From Gottschalkia purinilytica (GTDB lineage: Bacteria; Bacillota; Clostridia; Tissierellales; Gottschalkiaceae), in contig NZ_LGSS01000009.1 of NCBI RefSeq assembly GCF_001190785.1, forward strand, positions 1 to 64,000: DNA of 64,000 bases. Direction: 5' to 3'. The stretch's first letter is position 1. Each line of letters opens with the position of its first letter. Positions 17,485-26,932 of this stretch are shown piece by piece. The notes under the pieces were generated by a model that saw only the letters and a program-made list of their open reading frames with translations, ran no database searches and had not been told where the DNA came from. The translations under genes were made by a program, and so were the position numbers.

Positions 17485-17682
17485 AATATCTCTCCTTCCA
17501 ATTTTTTTTAGGAAATTATCACAGCAAAAAGTATATGTATTACTTTATTTACTTTTAATACATACTATTCTAGTTTTAAAAAAGTGTTACACAATTTTGA
17601 AATATTTTTTTTAAAATGTATATAAAAATAACTTTAAAGAAATAATACGGTTATATACAGGATTTTATTTTAAGGAGTGATT

Positions 17683-17886
17683 ATGAATATGGATAGATTA
17701 TCTTTAGTCCTGGTTATTATAGGAGCAATAAACTGGGGATTAATTTCATTATTTAGATTTGACTTAGTTGCTGCTATATTCGGAGGTCAAGATGCTATTT
17801 TAAGTAGAATAGTTTATGGTCTAGTAGGTTTAGCAGGACTATACTGTATAACTTTACTATTTAGAGATAGAGAAAGAGTCGAATAA
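17683..17886 (+). CDS. DUF378-family membrane protein
   Basis: A 67-residue protein with two hydrophobic helices and the DUF378 pattern (INWGLISLFRFDLVA). It is an inner-membrane protein of unknown role. A GTG six bases upstream is in frame, but it overlaps the AAGGAG ribosome site, so the ATG at 17683 is chosen. It is a single-gene unit, convergent with the next gene and sharing its terminator. Confidence 0.85.
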   Translation: MNMDRLSLVLVIIGAINWGLISLFRFDLVAAIFGGQDAILSRIVYGLVGLAGLYCITLLFRDRERVE

Positions 17887-17907
17887 TATATTTACTAATT
17901 GGTTAAA

Positions 17908-17946
17908 AAATAAAAAAGGATATGTGTTTACATATCCTTTTTTATT
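17908..17946. terminator. Bidirectional terminator between convergent genes
   Basis: A 17-bp stem (aaataaaaaaggatatg and complement) around a short GTTTA-type loop has A-runs on one side and T-runs on the other. It can end both the DUF378 gene (+) and the exported protein gene (-). Confidence 0.75.
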
Positions 17947-18605
17947 TAATTTCTTCCTACCGGAATATCTATTAAATTTTCATATCTATTATTTTTTTCC
18001 ATATCAACATATTCTTTTACCTTTTCTACTAAATGCTTTTTAAACTTATTTTCATCAACTATTTCTTTTTCTTTAAACCCATGTTCTAAGTCAGCTATAA
18101 AAGGTAAGTACGCTACTTCTTTATCTTCTTTCTTAGCTACTACATATATACTTTTATTATTTCTTAAAACCTTACTATCTGAAAGTCCATACTTATTAGA
18201 TACCTCATATATTGTTTTATTTAAAGATCCACCTATATCTATAACTTTCCATTTGTTATTTTCTAATGAAACAGTTATATCTGTCATAATTTTTCCATTA
18301 TACATTACAGGGAACACATAAAATGATGTTTCTTCTATTTGATCATATAATGATTTATTTTCGTCTATATCCTGAATAATAAAGTGTTGGAATGGCTCAC
18401 CTAAGTAAGATTTTTTAACTTGATCTTTTGTTTGATATTCATATTTTTTATAATTGCTTTCTAAAGAACTTAATATTTCTGGAAATGATTCTTTTACAAC
18501 TGTCTTAGCTTGTTGCAAAGGAGATACTGCATAGCTAATTACTGTTAATAACATTATAGTTATTAGAGATAAAGTAGTTATAAACATCTTTTTTCTTAGT
18601 TGCAC
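17946..18605 (-). CDS. Exported protein of unknown function
   Basis: A 219-residue protein with a signal peptide or single membrane anchor (about 1-30: basic MQLRKK, then a long hydrophobic run ending SYAVS). The remainder is charged, with no domain I recognise. It shows an alternating strand-like pattern (FYVFPVMYNGKIMTDITVSL, then WKVIDIGGS) reminiscent of small extracellular beta-rich domains. It stands alone between terminators, so context gives no function. Confidence 0.65.
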   Translation of the reverse strand: MQLRKKMFITTLSLITIMLLTVISYAVSPLQQAKTVVKESFPEILSSLESNYKKYEYQTKDQVKKSYLGEPFQHFIIQDIDENKSLYDQIEETSFYVFPVMYNGKIMTDITVSLENNKWKVIDIGGSLNKTIYEVSNKYGLSDSKVLRNNKSIYVVAKKEDKEVAYLPFIADLEHGFKEKEIVDENKFKKHLVEKVKEYVDMEKNNRYENLIDIPVGRN

Positions 18606-18634
18606 TTGTATCAGCCCCTATATCGTTCATTAAA

Positions 18635-18713
18635 AGTATTAAGATTATAATTATTAACTTAAATTTAATTACGTTCTAGTAACGTTTTCCTAATTGTTAA
18701 TAATCTTAATACT
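18635..18713 (-). terminator. Imperfect long inverted repeat, possible terminator
   Basis: Arms at 18635-18658 and 18696-18713 (agtattaagatta... / gttaataatcttaatact) pair with a three-base bulge. An inner acgtt/aacgt hairpin lies at 18671-18685. It could end the 18839 gene, but the T-run is poor. No gene is visible in 18606-18838. Confidence 0.35.
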
Positions 18714-18838
18714 CATTCACTCTAATATCTATTATATAACAAAAATATTATTTTTAGTTTTTAGAATTCCTCTTCTCCTTACACTACATAGTTATTTTCT
18801 TCATATTTCTTTATTACTCTTCCTTTTACATAATTTCT

Positions 18839-19258
18839 CTATTCAATATTCTTTGAAATATTTTTAACCATATATATTGCAAAAATTGCTATTAAGAATA
18901 TATAAATAGAACTTATAATTCCATTATTTAATTTATGTTTAATAAAGTCTATTAAAATAATAGTAGGTGCTACTAATATTAATTTATCAATATATATATC
19001 TGTTAAATGTTGCTCAGCTTTTCTAGTAACAGAAAAACATAGGTAAATTGATATAAAACATAATACTATTGCCAAGTCCATAATTTCATATGGTGATTTA
19101 TGTAGAAAATTGATTCTATACAGATAACTTATAAATAATAAGTTAAAAAGCAAGTCGAAGGCCTTTCTATATGCTTTGTTTAATATTGATTCTTTTCGCA
19201 TATCTCTTTCTTCTCTGTCATAAATTAATACTCTTAATATTTTGTTAACAGTACTCAT
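18839..19258 (-). CDS. Small four-helix membrane protein, unknown
   Basis: A 139-residue protein with a charged N-terminal segment containing YDREERDMRKESILNKA, followed by three to four hydrophobic helices (about 38-52, 61-78, 92-105, 115-131). The DxREERDxRK start resembles small clostridial membrane proteins often found next to transcription regulators, but no regulator is adjacent here. The function is unknown. It is a single gene. Confidence 0.65.
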   Translation of the reverse strand: MSTVNKILRVLIYDREERDMRKESILNKAYRKAFDLLFNLLFISYLYRINFLHKSPYEIMDLAIVLCFISIYLCFSVTRKAEQHLTDIYIDKLILVAPTIILIDFIKHKLNNGIISSIYIFLIAIFAIYMVKNISKNIE

Positions 19259-19390
19259 ATAGATTCTCCTTTATTAATTTTATTTTTTTAGTTTGATCTA
19301 TAATATTATCGACTGTTTTTATATTTATTTTTACTTTATGTAGTAATATATAAGCATTATATTTCTCTTTTCATATTAAGTTTATATTAC

Positions 19391-19438
19391 AACAAAAAAC
19401 GACACCAAAATAAATATATAGTTATAATGGCATCGTTT
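19391..19438 (-). terminator. Terminator of the second TldD-TldE operon
   Basis: On the minus strand an 11-bp stem (aaacgatgcca / tggtgtcgttt, two G-U pairs) is followed by TTTTTTGTTG. It lies about 60 bp after the tldE stop at 19501. Confidence 0.8.
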
Positions 19439-19500
19439 AATAGTGAATTTAGTAGTATTAATTTTATGTTGTATAATTGATTTTAAATTATATTTAATTT

Positions 19501-20850
19501 TTACTTTCCTGCTACCGACAATCTCTTAATTTTTAAAGAAGGCGATCCTATATAACCTCCACTTGGAAGTATAAAGTCTAAATCATTTGAAACTTCATCG
19601 ACATCGTTAAGAACTTCAAAATAGTTACCTGCTATAGTAATCTGGTTGATTGGTCTCGTTATCTCTCCATTCTCTATAAGATAACCCTGTGCAGAAAGTG
19701 AAAAATCTCCTGATACAGTATTCAGACCTGAGTGTAATCCTTGAACATCTATTATAAGTATTCCTTCTTTTACTCCTTTTAACATATCTTCAAAACTAGA
19801 TTTACCTTTTTCTATATACATATTTGTAGGAGAAATAACCACAGATGATTTATATCCTTTAAATCCATTTCCTGTAGACTCTACTCCATCTTTCTTAGCA
19901 GTTTTCAAGCTATGTAGAAATGTTTTTAAGACACCCTTATCTATTAATTTCTTATATTTTGTAGCCACTCCTTCTCCATCAAATCCTGTTGAAGATATAC
20001 CTTCTTCCATAAATGGATCATCTATTATAGTTATTAAACTACTTGATACTTTTTCATTTAGTTTATCTTTCAACAATGATAATCCTTTTTGTACTGATTC
20101 AGCAGAAAAAATAGAGGTAAAAGCTTCAAGAATACTAGCCGATACATCATTCCTAAGTATTGTTTGATATTCTCCTGATTTTATAGATTCAGCACTTAAT
20201 AGAGAGATCGCTTCATTTACAGCTTCTTTTGCTAACTTTTTAGCATCAAATTTACTAAAATCATTAGATATTATATGTTTTCCTGCTGTTTTTATATCAT
20301 CTCCGTCTTTAACCTTTACAGAAACATATGCTAGTGCCATATTAGATTTATTTTCTAGTTCTAATCCTTTAGTATTCATTATTAAACTATACTCTGAAGT
20401 TTCTCCAAAGCTACAGTGATTAACTGTTTCCACTCTATCATCTAAATTTAATGCTTCTTCTTCTAGTTTTAGAGCAAACTGTATTTTCTCTTCTTTAGAT
20501 ATATTCTCCAGATCCTTATTATAGGTACAAACTTCTTTATACTCTTCTGATCCTTCATATATAATTTCTTCATCATCACTGTCTATTACTTTAGCATTAT
20601 TAATAGCTTCTTCTACTAAGATATCTATAGATGTTTCATCTACTTTTTCAGTATATGAATATCCCATTTTTCCATTATAAATCCCTCTAAAAGAAAGACC
20701 TTCCTGGTTAGAAATACTATATTTATCTATTTCTTTTTTAAATATCTTTAAATCGAAGTTAGTTGTACTTTTAATGAAAACTTCCATATCTTCAAAGCCC
20801 AGCCTTTTTCCTTTCTCAAAGAGAATTTCAGCTAACTTTTTCTTTTCCAT
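19501..20850 (-). CDS. pmbA: TldE/PmbA-family protein, pair 2
   Basis: A 449-residue TldE/PmbA protein without an HExxxH motif. It has family features FDGEGVATKYKKLIDKGVL, then HSGLNTVSGDFSLSAQGYLI and the C-terminal SPSLKIKRLSV. It is the expected non-catalytic partner of the TldD at 20850. Its start overlaps the stop of tldD (TAATG), implying translational coupling and equal stoichiometry. It is a standard-length PmbA, more canonical than the pair-1 protein at 11116. Confidence 0.92.
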   Translation of the reverse strand: MEKKKLAEILFEKGKRLGFEDMEVFIKSTTNFDLKIFKKEIDKYSISNQEGLSFRGIYNGKMGYSYTEKVDETSIDILVEEAINNAKVIDSDDEEIIYEGSEEYKEVCTYNKDLENISKEEKIQFALKLEEEALNLDDRVETVNHCSFGETSEYSLIMNTKGLELENKSNMALAYVSVKVKDGDDIKTAGKHIISNDFSKFDAKKLAKEAVNEAISLLSAESIKSGEYQTILRNDVSASILEAFTSIFSAESVQKGLSLLKDKLNEKVSSSLITIIDDPFMEEGISSTGFDGEGVATKYKKLIDKGVLKTFLHSLKTAKKDGVESTGNGFKGYKSSVVISPTNMYIEKGKSSFEDMLKGVKEGILIIDVQGLHSGLNTVSGDFSLSAQGYLIENGEITRPINQITIAGNYFEVLNDVDEVSNDLDFILPSGGYIGSPSLKIKRLSVAGK

Positions 20851-22241
20851 TATTCATCCCCCTTTCTACCACCAACAGTCATAGATTCAACTCTTATAAT
20901 AGGTTGACCTACATTGGTAGGGATTGATCCACTGGATGCTCCACACATACCTTGACCATGATCTACATTATTTCCAACCATATCTATCTTCTTTAAAACG
21001 TCTAATCCATTTCCTATAAGTGTCGCACCTCTAACTGGCTTTTCTATTTTACCATTTCTAACTATATATCCTTCCATAACAGCAAAGTTGAAATCACCAG
21101 TAGTTGTATTTACTGAACCTCCACCCATATATTTTGCATATAGTCCATACTCAGTATTTGATATTATCTCCTCTTTTGTTGATTTTCCATTTGCTATATA
21201 AGTATTAGTCATTCTTGAAGTTGGAGCAAATTTGTATGATTGTCTTCTTGACGATCCTGTAGGTTCAGCATTCATTTTCATTCCATTTAACTTATCAACC
21301 ATATATCCTTTGAGAATTCCATTTTCTATAAGAACATTTTTTCTTGTTTTTGTTCCTTCATCATCAATATTTTGTGAACCCCATGCGTTTGGTATTGTTC
21401 CGTCATCAATAGCTGTAACTAAATCAGATGCTACCTTTTCTCCTATTTTACCTGAAAACACTGAAAGTCCCTTAGCCACAGATGAAGCTTCTAGTCCATG
21501 GCCACATGCCTCATGAAATATAACTCCACCAAATCCATTATCTATTATTACAGGGATTTTGCCACTTGGACATTGTTCTGCATATACCATTGTTTTAGCT
21601 ATTCTTGATGATTCCCTTGCATATTTTTCTATATCAATAATATCATAAAATTCAAATCCCATATGGGCTCCTGGCCCAAAAAATCCTGTTTGCATTTCCC
21701 CATCTTTAGAGGCAACCGAAGATATTCCTGCTCTTGTTCTAACTCTCTTATCCTCAACATATAGTCCTTCTGAATTTGCTATAAGTACATTTTGCTCATA
21801 GTCCCCATATGATACTGTTACTTGTGAAATAATATCATCATAGTTTTTAGCTGCATGATAAGCTTTTTTCATTAGATCAACTTTTCTGGATTTGTCTACT
21901 GTACTAGGCATAATTTTTATCAAGTGATTATTACTAACTCTATAGTCAGTAAAATCCAATACTAAATCTTTTTTATTACCCTTTATTGCCATAGCACCTT
22001 CTTTAGCTATTTTTAGAAGGTTATCTCTATTTGAATTATTAGTATAAACATAAATACTATTAAATCCTTTAAATATTCTTATTCCAACTCCATAGTCTCT
22101 ACCTGTCATTGCATTTTCGATTTTTCCACCTATTAATAATAAAGAAGTATTGTATCTATCTTCCACAAAAATCTCTGCAAAATCTCCACCTGTAGATAAG
22201 GCTGTATTTATAATATCTTCTATTAAGCTTTTATTTAACAC
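20850..22241 (-). CDS. tldD: TldD-family zinc metalloprotease, pair 2
   Basis: A 463-residue TldD with zinc motif H243-E244-A-C-G-H248 and C-terminal ligand Cys433 (GQGMCGASSG). It starts at GTG (22241) behind AAAGGAGGG. It should be the active half of the TldD/E protease with the overlapping pmbA. The motif (HEACGHGLE) matches canonical TldD more closely than the pair-1 HESFGHKSE. Pair 2 may be the housekeeping set and pair 1 a regulated paralogue. Confidence 0.94.
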   Translation of the reverse strand: MLNKSLIEDIINTALSTGGDFAEIFVEDRYNTSLLLIGGKIENAMTGRDYGVGIRIFKGFNSIYVYTNNSNRDNLLKIAKEGAMAIKGNKKDLVLDFTDYRVSNNHLIKIMPSTVDKSRKVDLMKKAYHAAKNYDDIISQVTVSYGDYEQNVLIANSEGLYVEDKRVRTRAGISSVASKDGEMQTGFFGPGAHMGFEFYDIIDIEKYARESSRIAKTMVYAEQCPSGKIPVIIDNGFGGVIFHEACGHGLEASSVAKGLSVFSGKIGEKVASDLVTAIDDGTIPNAWGSQNIDDEGTKTRKNVLIENGILKGYMVDKLNGMKMNAEPTGSSRRQSYKFAPTSRMTNTYIANGKSTKEEIISNTEYGLYAKYMGGGSVNTTTGDFNFAVMEGYIVRNGKIEKPVRGATLIGNGLDVLKKIDMVGNNVDHGQGMCGASSGSIPTNVGQPIIRVESMTVGGRKGDE

Positions 22242-22316
22242 AATATCCCTCCTTTTTATAATTAATTAAGTATAATTATTCAATAAGTTCTAATATATTT
22301 TCTTTTATATAATATT

Positions 22317-23435
22317 TTATCTATTAATTACATCAGATATGAATTTCCCATTTTCGTAGAAAAGCTCTCCGTCAGCATATATCTTTCCACCATCTTTCAT
22401 ATCACATAGCATATCCCAGTGAATAACTGACTTGTTAGTAGCATTAGTTTCCTGATATGCCATACCTATAGCTGCATGTATAGTTCCACCCATCTTCTCA
22501 TCAAATAACATATTTCTTGTGAACTTATCTATACCATAATTAGTCCCTATTGCTATCTCTCCTAATCTCTTAGCTCCCTCATCAGTTTCAAGTAAAGCAT
22601 GTAGAAGATCTTCTCCTTTTTTAGCTTCTGCCTTAATCACTTTACCTTTTTCAAATGTGAGTTTTATATCTTCTATTTCTTTACCTTGATATATTCCTGG
22701 AAATGTAAATCTTATGTGTCCTTCTACAGAATCTTCTACAGGACCTGTAAATACTTCTCCATCTGGAAAATTAATTTTACCATCACAATTAATCCATATT
22801 CTTCCTTCTATACTCATTTTCAAATCTGTATCTTTAGAAATAATATGTAATTCTTTCTTAGTATTTAAATAATCTACAACTTTTTGTTGTTCTTGTGATA
22901 TTTTTTTCCATTCCAATATAGGATCTTCCTTATCTATGTGTCCAGCTTTATATATAAAATCTTCATATTCCTCTAGTGACATATTGGCTTCTTGTGCATC
23001 TGAGTGAGTAGGAAATTGAGTTAAGCACCATCTAAATTCTCCATTAGCTTCACGTTCATTTCTTATATCTATCATTTCTTTCATAGCAACACTTCTACTT
23101 GCAATCTTCTTAGGATCCACTCCTGATAATGCTTTTGTATTAGCTTCTCCTAGTAAAAACATAGTAGCATCATAAGTTTCTACTTTCGCTTTAGCTACAG
23201 GAGATTGAAATTTAATTTGTTCTTCACTTCCCTCTTTGTATAATATTTCCTCTATACCATCTAAGCTAACATTAAGCTCTGGATTAGCTCCTACTTTAAT
23301 AACTTCTCTATATAATTCTTTTAATAAAGGTTCTGTTATTACATTTCCTTGTAGATTTATATGTTCACCCTTTTTAACATTTAAAGAATAGTTTACTAAT
23401 AAGTTAGCTAATTTTTTAATTCTTATATCTCTCAT
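22317..23435 (-). CDS. M29-family aminopeptidase
   Basis: A 372-residue metal-dependent aminopeptidase (AmpS/thermophilic aminopeptidase family) that removes N-terminal residues from peptides in the cytoplasm. Family blocks are FTGPVEDSVEGHIRF, GTNYGIDKFTRNMLFDEKMGGTIHAAIG with the metal His, and HWDMLCDM with His and Asp ligands near the C-terminus. It sits upstream of the second TldD/E pair on the same strand (75 bp apart), consistent with a local peptide-turnover group. Confidence 0.9.
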   Translation of the reverse strand: MRDIRIKKLANLLVNYSLNVKKGEHINLQGNVITEPLLKELYREVIKVGANPELNVSLDGIEEILYKEGSEEQIKFQSPVAKAKVETYDATMFLLGEANTKALSGVDPKKIASRSVAMKEMIDIRNEREANGEFRWCLTQFPTHSDAQEANMSLEEYEDFIYKAGHIDKEDPILEWKKISQEQQKVVDYLNTKKELHIISKDTDLKMSIEGRIWINCDGKINFPDGEVFTGPVEDSVEGHIRFTFPGIYQGKEIEDIKLTFEKGKVIKAEAKKGEDLLHALLETDEGAKRLGEIAIGTNYGIDKFTRNMLFDEKMGGTIHAAIGMAYQETNATNKSVIHWDMLCDMKDGGKIYADGELFYENGKFISDVINR

Positions 23436-23566
23436 CTTTTGTCCTCCTTAAGTTCGTCTATAATTTAAGTTATTCTATAAAATAAATTTTATCCCTTTTA
23501 TTAAGATCTAATTTAACAAAGTTCATAAACTATATTAAATTTTTACCCTTTATTAAAGTTCCCAAA

Positions 23567-23600
23567 AAGAAAATCTATCCATGATAGGATAGATCTTCTT
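23567..23600 (-). terminator. Terminator of the 23663 gene
   Basis: On the minus strand a 14-bp stem (aagaagatctatcc / ggatagattttctt, one G-U pair) with loop TATCAT is followed by TTTGGG. It lies between the unknown gene at 23663 and the aminopeptidase start. Confidence 0.65.
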
Positions 23601-23662
23601 GGAATAAGTACTATTAAAATACAGAAAACTAAATACTAATACTAAGTATAATACACTAATTT

Positions 23663-24259
23663 TTAATTTTTTTCATCTGATGAATTCATTATTTCAGATA
23701 TTTTTTCTATTTTTCTTATTTTCTTCTTATCTTCATCTCTCATTATAGGTTCTATACAGTTTATAAGTCCTACTATAGATTCTAATCCATTTCGTTTATT
23801 TTGTGTTATACTCTGACCATAGCTTTCTAAGTTAGTCTTACTTTGAAAAATATTGTCTTTAGTTTCTAATACATTCTCCACTAGTTTTCTTTTTTCTTTT
23901 CCCATGTGCCTAGATACTTCTTTTATTATCATTTCTCTTTTTTCTGATTCCGACATCTCAGAAGAGTTGACCATTATCTCTGTAGTATAGTCATCTTTTG
24001 TTATACTTCTTATCTTATCAAGTATTTCAAATACATCTTGTATCTTACTTAACATCTTTTGATCTTTTTCAGGAAAATAGTGTTTTATATCCTTTATCAT
24101 ATCTACCCTATTACTGAAATCTTCATCTAAAGATAAATTCAATTTGGGTAGATTAAATGTAGGTCTATTGTCTCCACTTTTATCTTTTAGCATTAACATA
24201 GCAGGTATAACCATAGGTAAAAATTTAGGAATGTTTTCTAAAAACTTATTTTTCTCCAT
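23663..24259 (-). CDS. Unknown protein, possible membrane-surface helix protein
   Basis: A 198-residue protein that I do not recognise. One short hydrophobic stretch near the N-terminus (FLPMVIPAMLML, about 13-24) precedes an almost wholly helical, charged remainder (many K/E/D, IRSITKDDYTTEIMV, then KEEVSRHMGKEKRK-like heptads). It may be a membrane-tethered coiled coil. The ribosome site (AGGGTGGT) is good. It stands alone between a terminator and the CYTH gene. Confidence 0.6.
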   Translation of the reverse strand: MEKNKFLENIPKFLPMVIPAMLMLKDKSGDNRPTFNLPKLNLSLDEDFSNRVDMIKDIKHYFPEKDQKMLSKIQDVFEILDKIRSITKDDYTTEIMVNSSEMSESEKREMIIKEVSRHMGKEKRKLVENVLETKDNIFQSKTNLESYGQSITQNKRNGLESIVGLINCIEPIMRDEDKKKIRKIEKISEIMNSSDEKN

Positions 24260-24385
24260 AACATACCACCCTTATATATAAATACTTAATGTTCATTATA
24301 TGTAAGGATTCAGTTATTGGTGTTTAATTTAACAGTCAAAATAAAAAGTCCTTTAAGCTTATGTAATTGCCTAAAGTATTATTAG

Positions 24386-24940
24386 TTACTTATACTCTTT
24401 CATTCCTATATCTTCTCTCAGTTCTTTAATAGATTTTGAAGTTACATCTTCTTTTGATATTTCTAATAAATCTATTGCTCTCTCTATATCCTCTTTTTTA
24501 CTAACTTCAATTTCTAAATATGGATAAGGATATGTATCTTTATCCCATGTATCTATATCAAATCTAATATTTTCATATATATAGCTGATTCTTTCTTTAC
24601 TTCCCTCATGCTTTTTATATAAATTTAACTCTTCTAATATAATTTGTAGAGATTTCTTATCTTCAATTTTAGTTTCTATTTCTTTATTTTCCCTTATTCC
24701 ACTATTATTTAAATTTTTCTTTAATGTAAATATATATTCAGTTTCATCATTTAATAGATTTTTACTCTCTCTTATTCTTAAATATCCATTTCCTAATTTT
24801 TCAGATAGTCCTTCCTTTGTATCAAAGATGGTATTTATCTGATGTTCTTTCTTTATAAGGGTAGCTCCTATGTCTATTAATTTTTTCTCTAGTTCTTTTT
24901 TATTAATATTTAGTACTTTTACTTCCAGTTCTTTTCCCAT
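24386..24940 (-). CDS. CYTH-domain phosphohydrolase/cyclase-like protein
   Basis: A 184-residue CYTH protein (class IV adenylate cyclase/thiamine triphosphatase fold). The signature ExExK is Glu4-Leu-Glu6-Val-Lys8. Further metal and phosphate residues appear in GNGYLRIRES and RFDIDTW. Such bacterial proteins act on triphosphate substrates (tripolyphosphate, ThTP or ATP), and the substrate cannot be read from the sequence. The start follows GAGGAAG. The gene overlaps no neighbour and lies 9 bp after the BFD-like ferredoxin stop. Confidence 0.85.
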   Translation of the reverse strand: MGKELEVKVLNINKKELEKKLIDIGATLIKKEHQINTIFDTKEGLSEKLGNGYLRIRESKNLLNDETEYIFTLKKNLNNSGIRENKEIETKIEDKKSLQIILEELNLYKKHEGSKERISYIYENIRFDIDTWDKDTYPYPYLEIEVSKKEDIERAIDLLEISKEDVTSKSIKELREDIGMKEYK

Positions 24941-24949
24941 TTCTTCCTC

Positions 24950-25150
24950 CTATTGTTCCTTTAGCAGTTCTTCAATCTTATGAGTACATCTATTTCCTTT
25001 ACATGATCCTGATCCTGCCCCTGTAGCTTTTTGAACTTCTTGTAAAGTCTTTGCTCCGTTTTTAATAGCTTTTTTTATGGTAGCTCTTGATATTCCCGTA
25101 CATATACATACTTTTGTTAACTTGTCCATTATGTCAATATTTTTATCCAT
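24950..25150 (-). CDS. BFD-like [2Fe-2S]-binding small protein
   Basis: A domain with the bacterioferritin-associated-ferredoxin pattern: CICTGISRATIKKAIKNG with two Cys, then GSGSCKGNRC with two more, the four ligands expected for a [2Fe-2S] cluster. The frame is open up to 25279, but the extra N-terminal part looks like translated non-coding DNA. GGAGG lies 12 bases before the ATG at 25150, so I take 66 residues. A redox or Fe-S regulatory role is likely; the partner is unknown. Confidence 0.7.
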   Translation of the reverse strand: MDKNIDIMDKLTKVCICTGISRATIKKAIKNGAKTLQEVQKATGAGSGSCKGNRCTHKIEELLKEQ

Positions 25151-25391
25151 GATTGATGCAATCCTCCATATATTTAAAATCAATGTTATTACTATAATAT
25201 CTAGAAAAACAATATTTAATTTATATCCCATTCTCTTAAATATTAATCTTATAAGTCTCTTTATTATATAATATAACAAATCTATAAGTATATCTTAGAT
25301 AAATATTATGCGTATTTTTAATAACTAAATTATTACAAGCTACATCAGAATATCTTTATATAAAATTACATAATTTAAATAAAGTTTAACA

Positions 25392-25437
25392 AAAAAGAGT
25401 TTTCAAAACATCGATAAAATGTATTGAAAACTCTTTT
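25392..25437 (-). terminator. Terminator of the 25460 membrane-protein gene
   Basis: On the minus strand a 14-bp stem (aaaagagttttcaa / ttgaaaactctttt) with an 18-base loop is followed by TTGTTAAAC. The stem ends in a long T-run. It lies about 20 bp past the stop codon. Confidence 0.7.
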
Positions 25438-25459
25438 ATATTATCTAAATCTTAGATCA

Positions 25460-25849
25460 TTATATATTATTTATAAGTTTTTTTATACAGATTACAATAA
25501 CTATAATAGTAGATACTAGTGTAATAAAAAAACCTATACATACAGACTGAATACTATAATTAATATCTATTTCACCTGTTATATTCAGTATATGCCATGT
25601 AAGAAATTGAACTACTGAAAATATGCAAATACCAATCATTATAATTAGACTACTCCACATGTAAAATGATTTTGATGTAAAGAAAATAATAAATAGAATA
25701 GTATAGAAAATTATTAGGCTTGTAGAATAATATCCGTAGTAATAACTTGATTCCGAACCAGGATTAGCCCAAGGTAAAAACAATCCAATAAAACCAATGC
25801 TCAATAGAACTAATATTGTAAGGTCTATACCTTTAAATCTTTGAATCAT
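25460..25849 (-). CDS. Four-helix membrane protein, unknown
   Basis: A 129-residue integral membrane protein with hydrophobic helices near 9-26, 42-59, 64-88 and 101-124. A PWANPG stretch precedes a Tyr-rich loop (ESSYYYGYYS). I recognise no family. AGGAGAAATC precedes the ATG. It is a single gene with its own terminator. Confidence 0.65.
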   Translation of the reverse strand: MIQRFKGIDLTILVLLSIGFIGLFLPWANPGSESSYYYGYYSTSLIIFYTILFIIFFTSKSFYMWSSLIIMIGICIFSVVQFLTWHILNITGEIDINYSIQSVCIGFFITLVSTIIVIVICIKKLINNI

Positions 25850-25955
25850 TTGATTTCTCCTTGAAGCTTTATTTTCGTCAAATATTCTTTATATGCAAAT
25901 ATCTTCATTTTACACAATCCTATCATTTCATTTACTTAAATATCTTATAAACCTC

Positions 25956-26750
25956 TTAACTTAATATAGACTCTTTAAGCTCTTTTACAAAGCTACCTAC
26001 ATTTCTCATTATCTCTTCTTTACTATTTCCTGCTAAAATTTTCTTTACTATTGCACTTCCAACTATAACTCCATCTGCATAGTCTTTATACTTTTTAGCC
26101 ATATCTGGACTTGATATACCAAAACCTAGTGCTTTTGGTGTATCTGTATGTTCCGAAACTAGGCCTATGTATTCCTCTAAGTCTGTATCTATACTACTTC
26201 TTGTACCTGTAGTTCCATTAACTGATACACAGTATACAAATCCTTTTCCCTTTTCAGTTATTTCTTTTATACGTTCTTTAGATGTTGGTGCTACTAGTGA
26301 AATTAGATAGACATTATATTTTTCACTTTCTTCTAATATCTCTTCCCTTTCTTCTATTGGCAAATCTGGTATTATGACTCCATCTATACCAACTTCATTA
26401 CACACTTTAAAGAATCTCTCAACTCCATATGTAAATACAGAATTAAAATAAGCTAAATATACAAGAGGTATTTGTGATTTCTCTCTTATTTTTTTTACTG
26501 TATCCATTATATTAGATATCTTGATTCCTTTTGATAAAGCTCTTTTAGATGACTCTTGTATAGTTTTTCCGTCTGCTATTGGATCAGAATATGGTATTCC
26601 TAGCTCTATAATATCTGCTCCTGATTTCTCCATCTCCAATACTAAATCTAGTGTAGTATCTAAGTCTGGGTCACCACTTGTAATAAAAGTTATAAGTGCT
26701 TTTTCATTTTTTTCTTTAAGATATTGAAACTTCGTATCTATTCTATTCAT
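25956..26750 (-). CDS. trpA: Tryptophan synthase alpha subunit
   Basis: TrpA cleaves indole-3-glycerol phosphate and passes indole to TrpB. The 264-residue barrel has catalytic Glu in IIELGIPYSDPIADG and the aspartate 11 residues later, plus GFVYCVSVNGTTG and GFGISSPDMA phosphate-binding loops. AAGGGGA lies six bases before the ATG. It is not next to trpB: a lone phnM and at least three hairpin terminators lie between, so trpA must have its own promoter or rely on readthrough. Confidence 0.97.
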   Translation of the reverse strand: MNRIDTKFQYLKEKNEKALITFITSGDPDLDTTLDLVLEMEKSGADIIELGIPYSDPIADGKTIQESSKRALSKGIKISNIMDTVKKIREKSQIPLVYLAYFNSVFTYGVERFFKVCNEVGIDGVIIPDLPIEEREEILEESEKYNVYLISLVAPTSKERIKEITEKGKGFVYCVSVNGTTGTRSSIDTDLEEYIGLVSEHTDTPKALGFGISSPDMAKKYKDYADGVIVGSAIVKKILAGNSKEEIMRNVGSFVKELKESILS

Positions 26751-26828
26751 AGCTATCCCCTTCTTAATATAGATATAGTGAATAACGATTCAAACTATAT
26801 TATCTAAATATTATGAAAATTTTACTAA

Positions 26829-26880
26829 AAAAACGAGAAGGTGTCAACTTGCATAGCATTAGTTTCACCTTCTCGTTTTT
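26829..26880. terminator. Strong bidirectional terminator between phnM and trpA
   Basis: A 15-bp perfect stem (aaaaacgagaaggtg / caccttctcgttttt) with a 22-base loop has T-runs on both strands. It lies 53 bp after the phnM stop and 79 bp before trpA, and should separate the two transcripts. Confidence 0.8.
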
Positions 26881-26932
26881 AAAGAAACCAAATAAAACTA
26901 TCATCTAAAATATTTTTTATCATATATGTAAA

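Noticed and set aside
17490-17660. Sporulation sigma promoter before the duplicated hydrophobic peptide
   Set aside because: CATATAC-like -10 candidates exist, but no -35 at the correct spacing for SigE, SigG or SigK was found.
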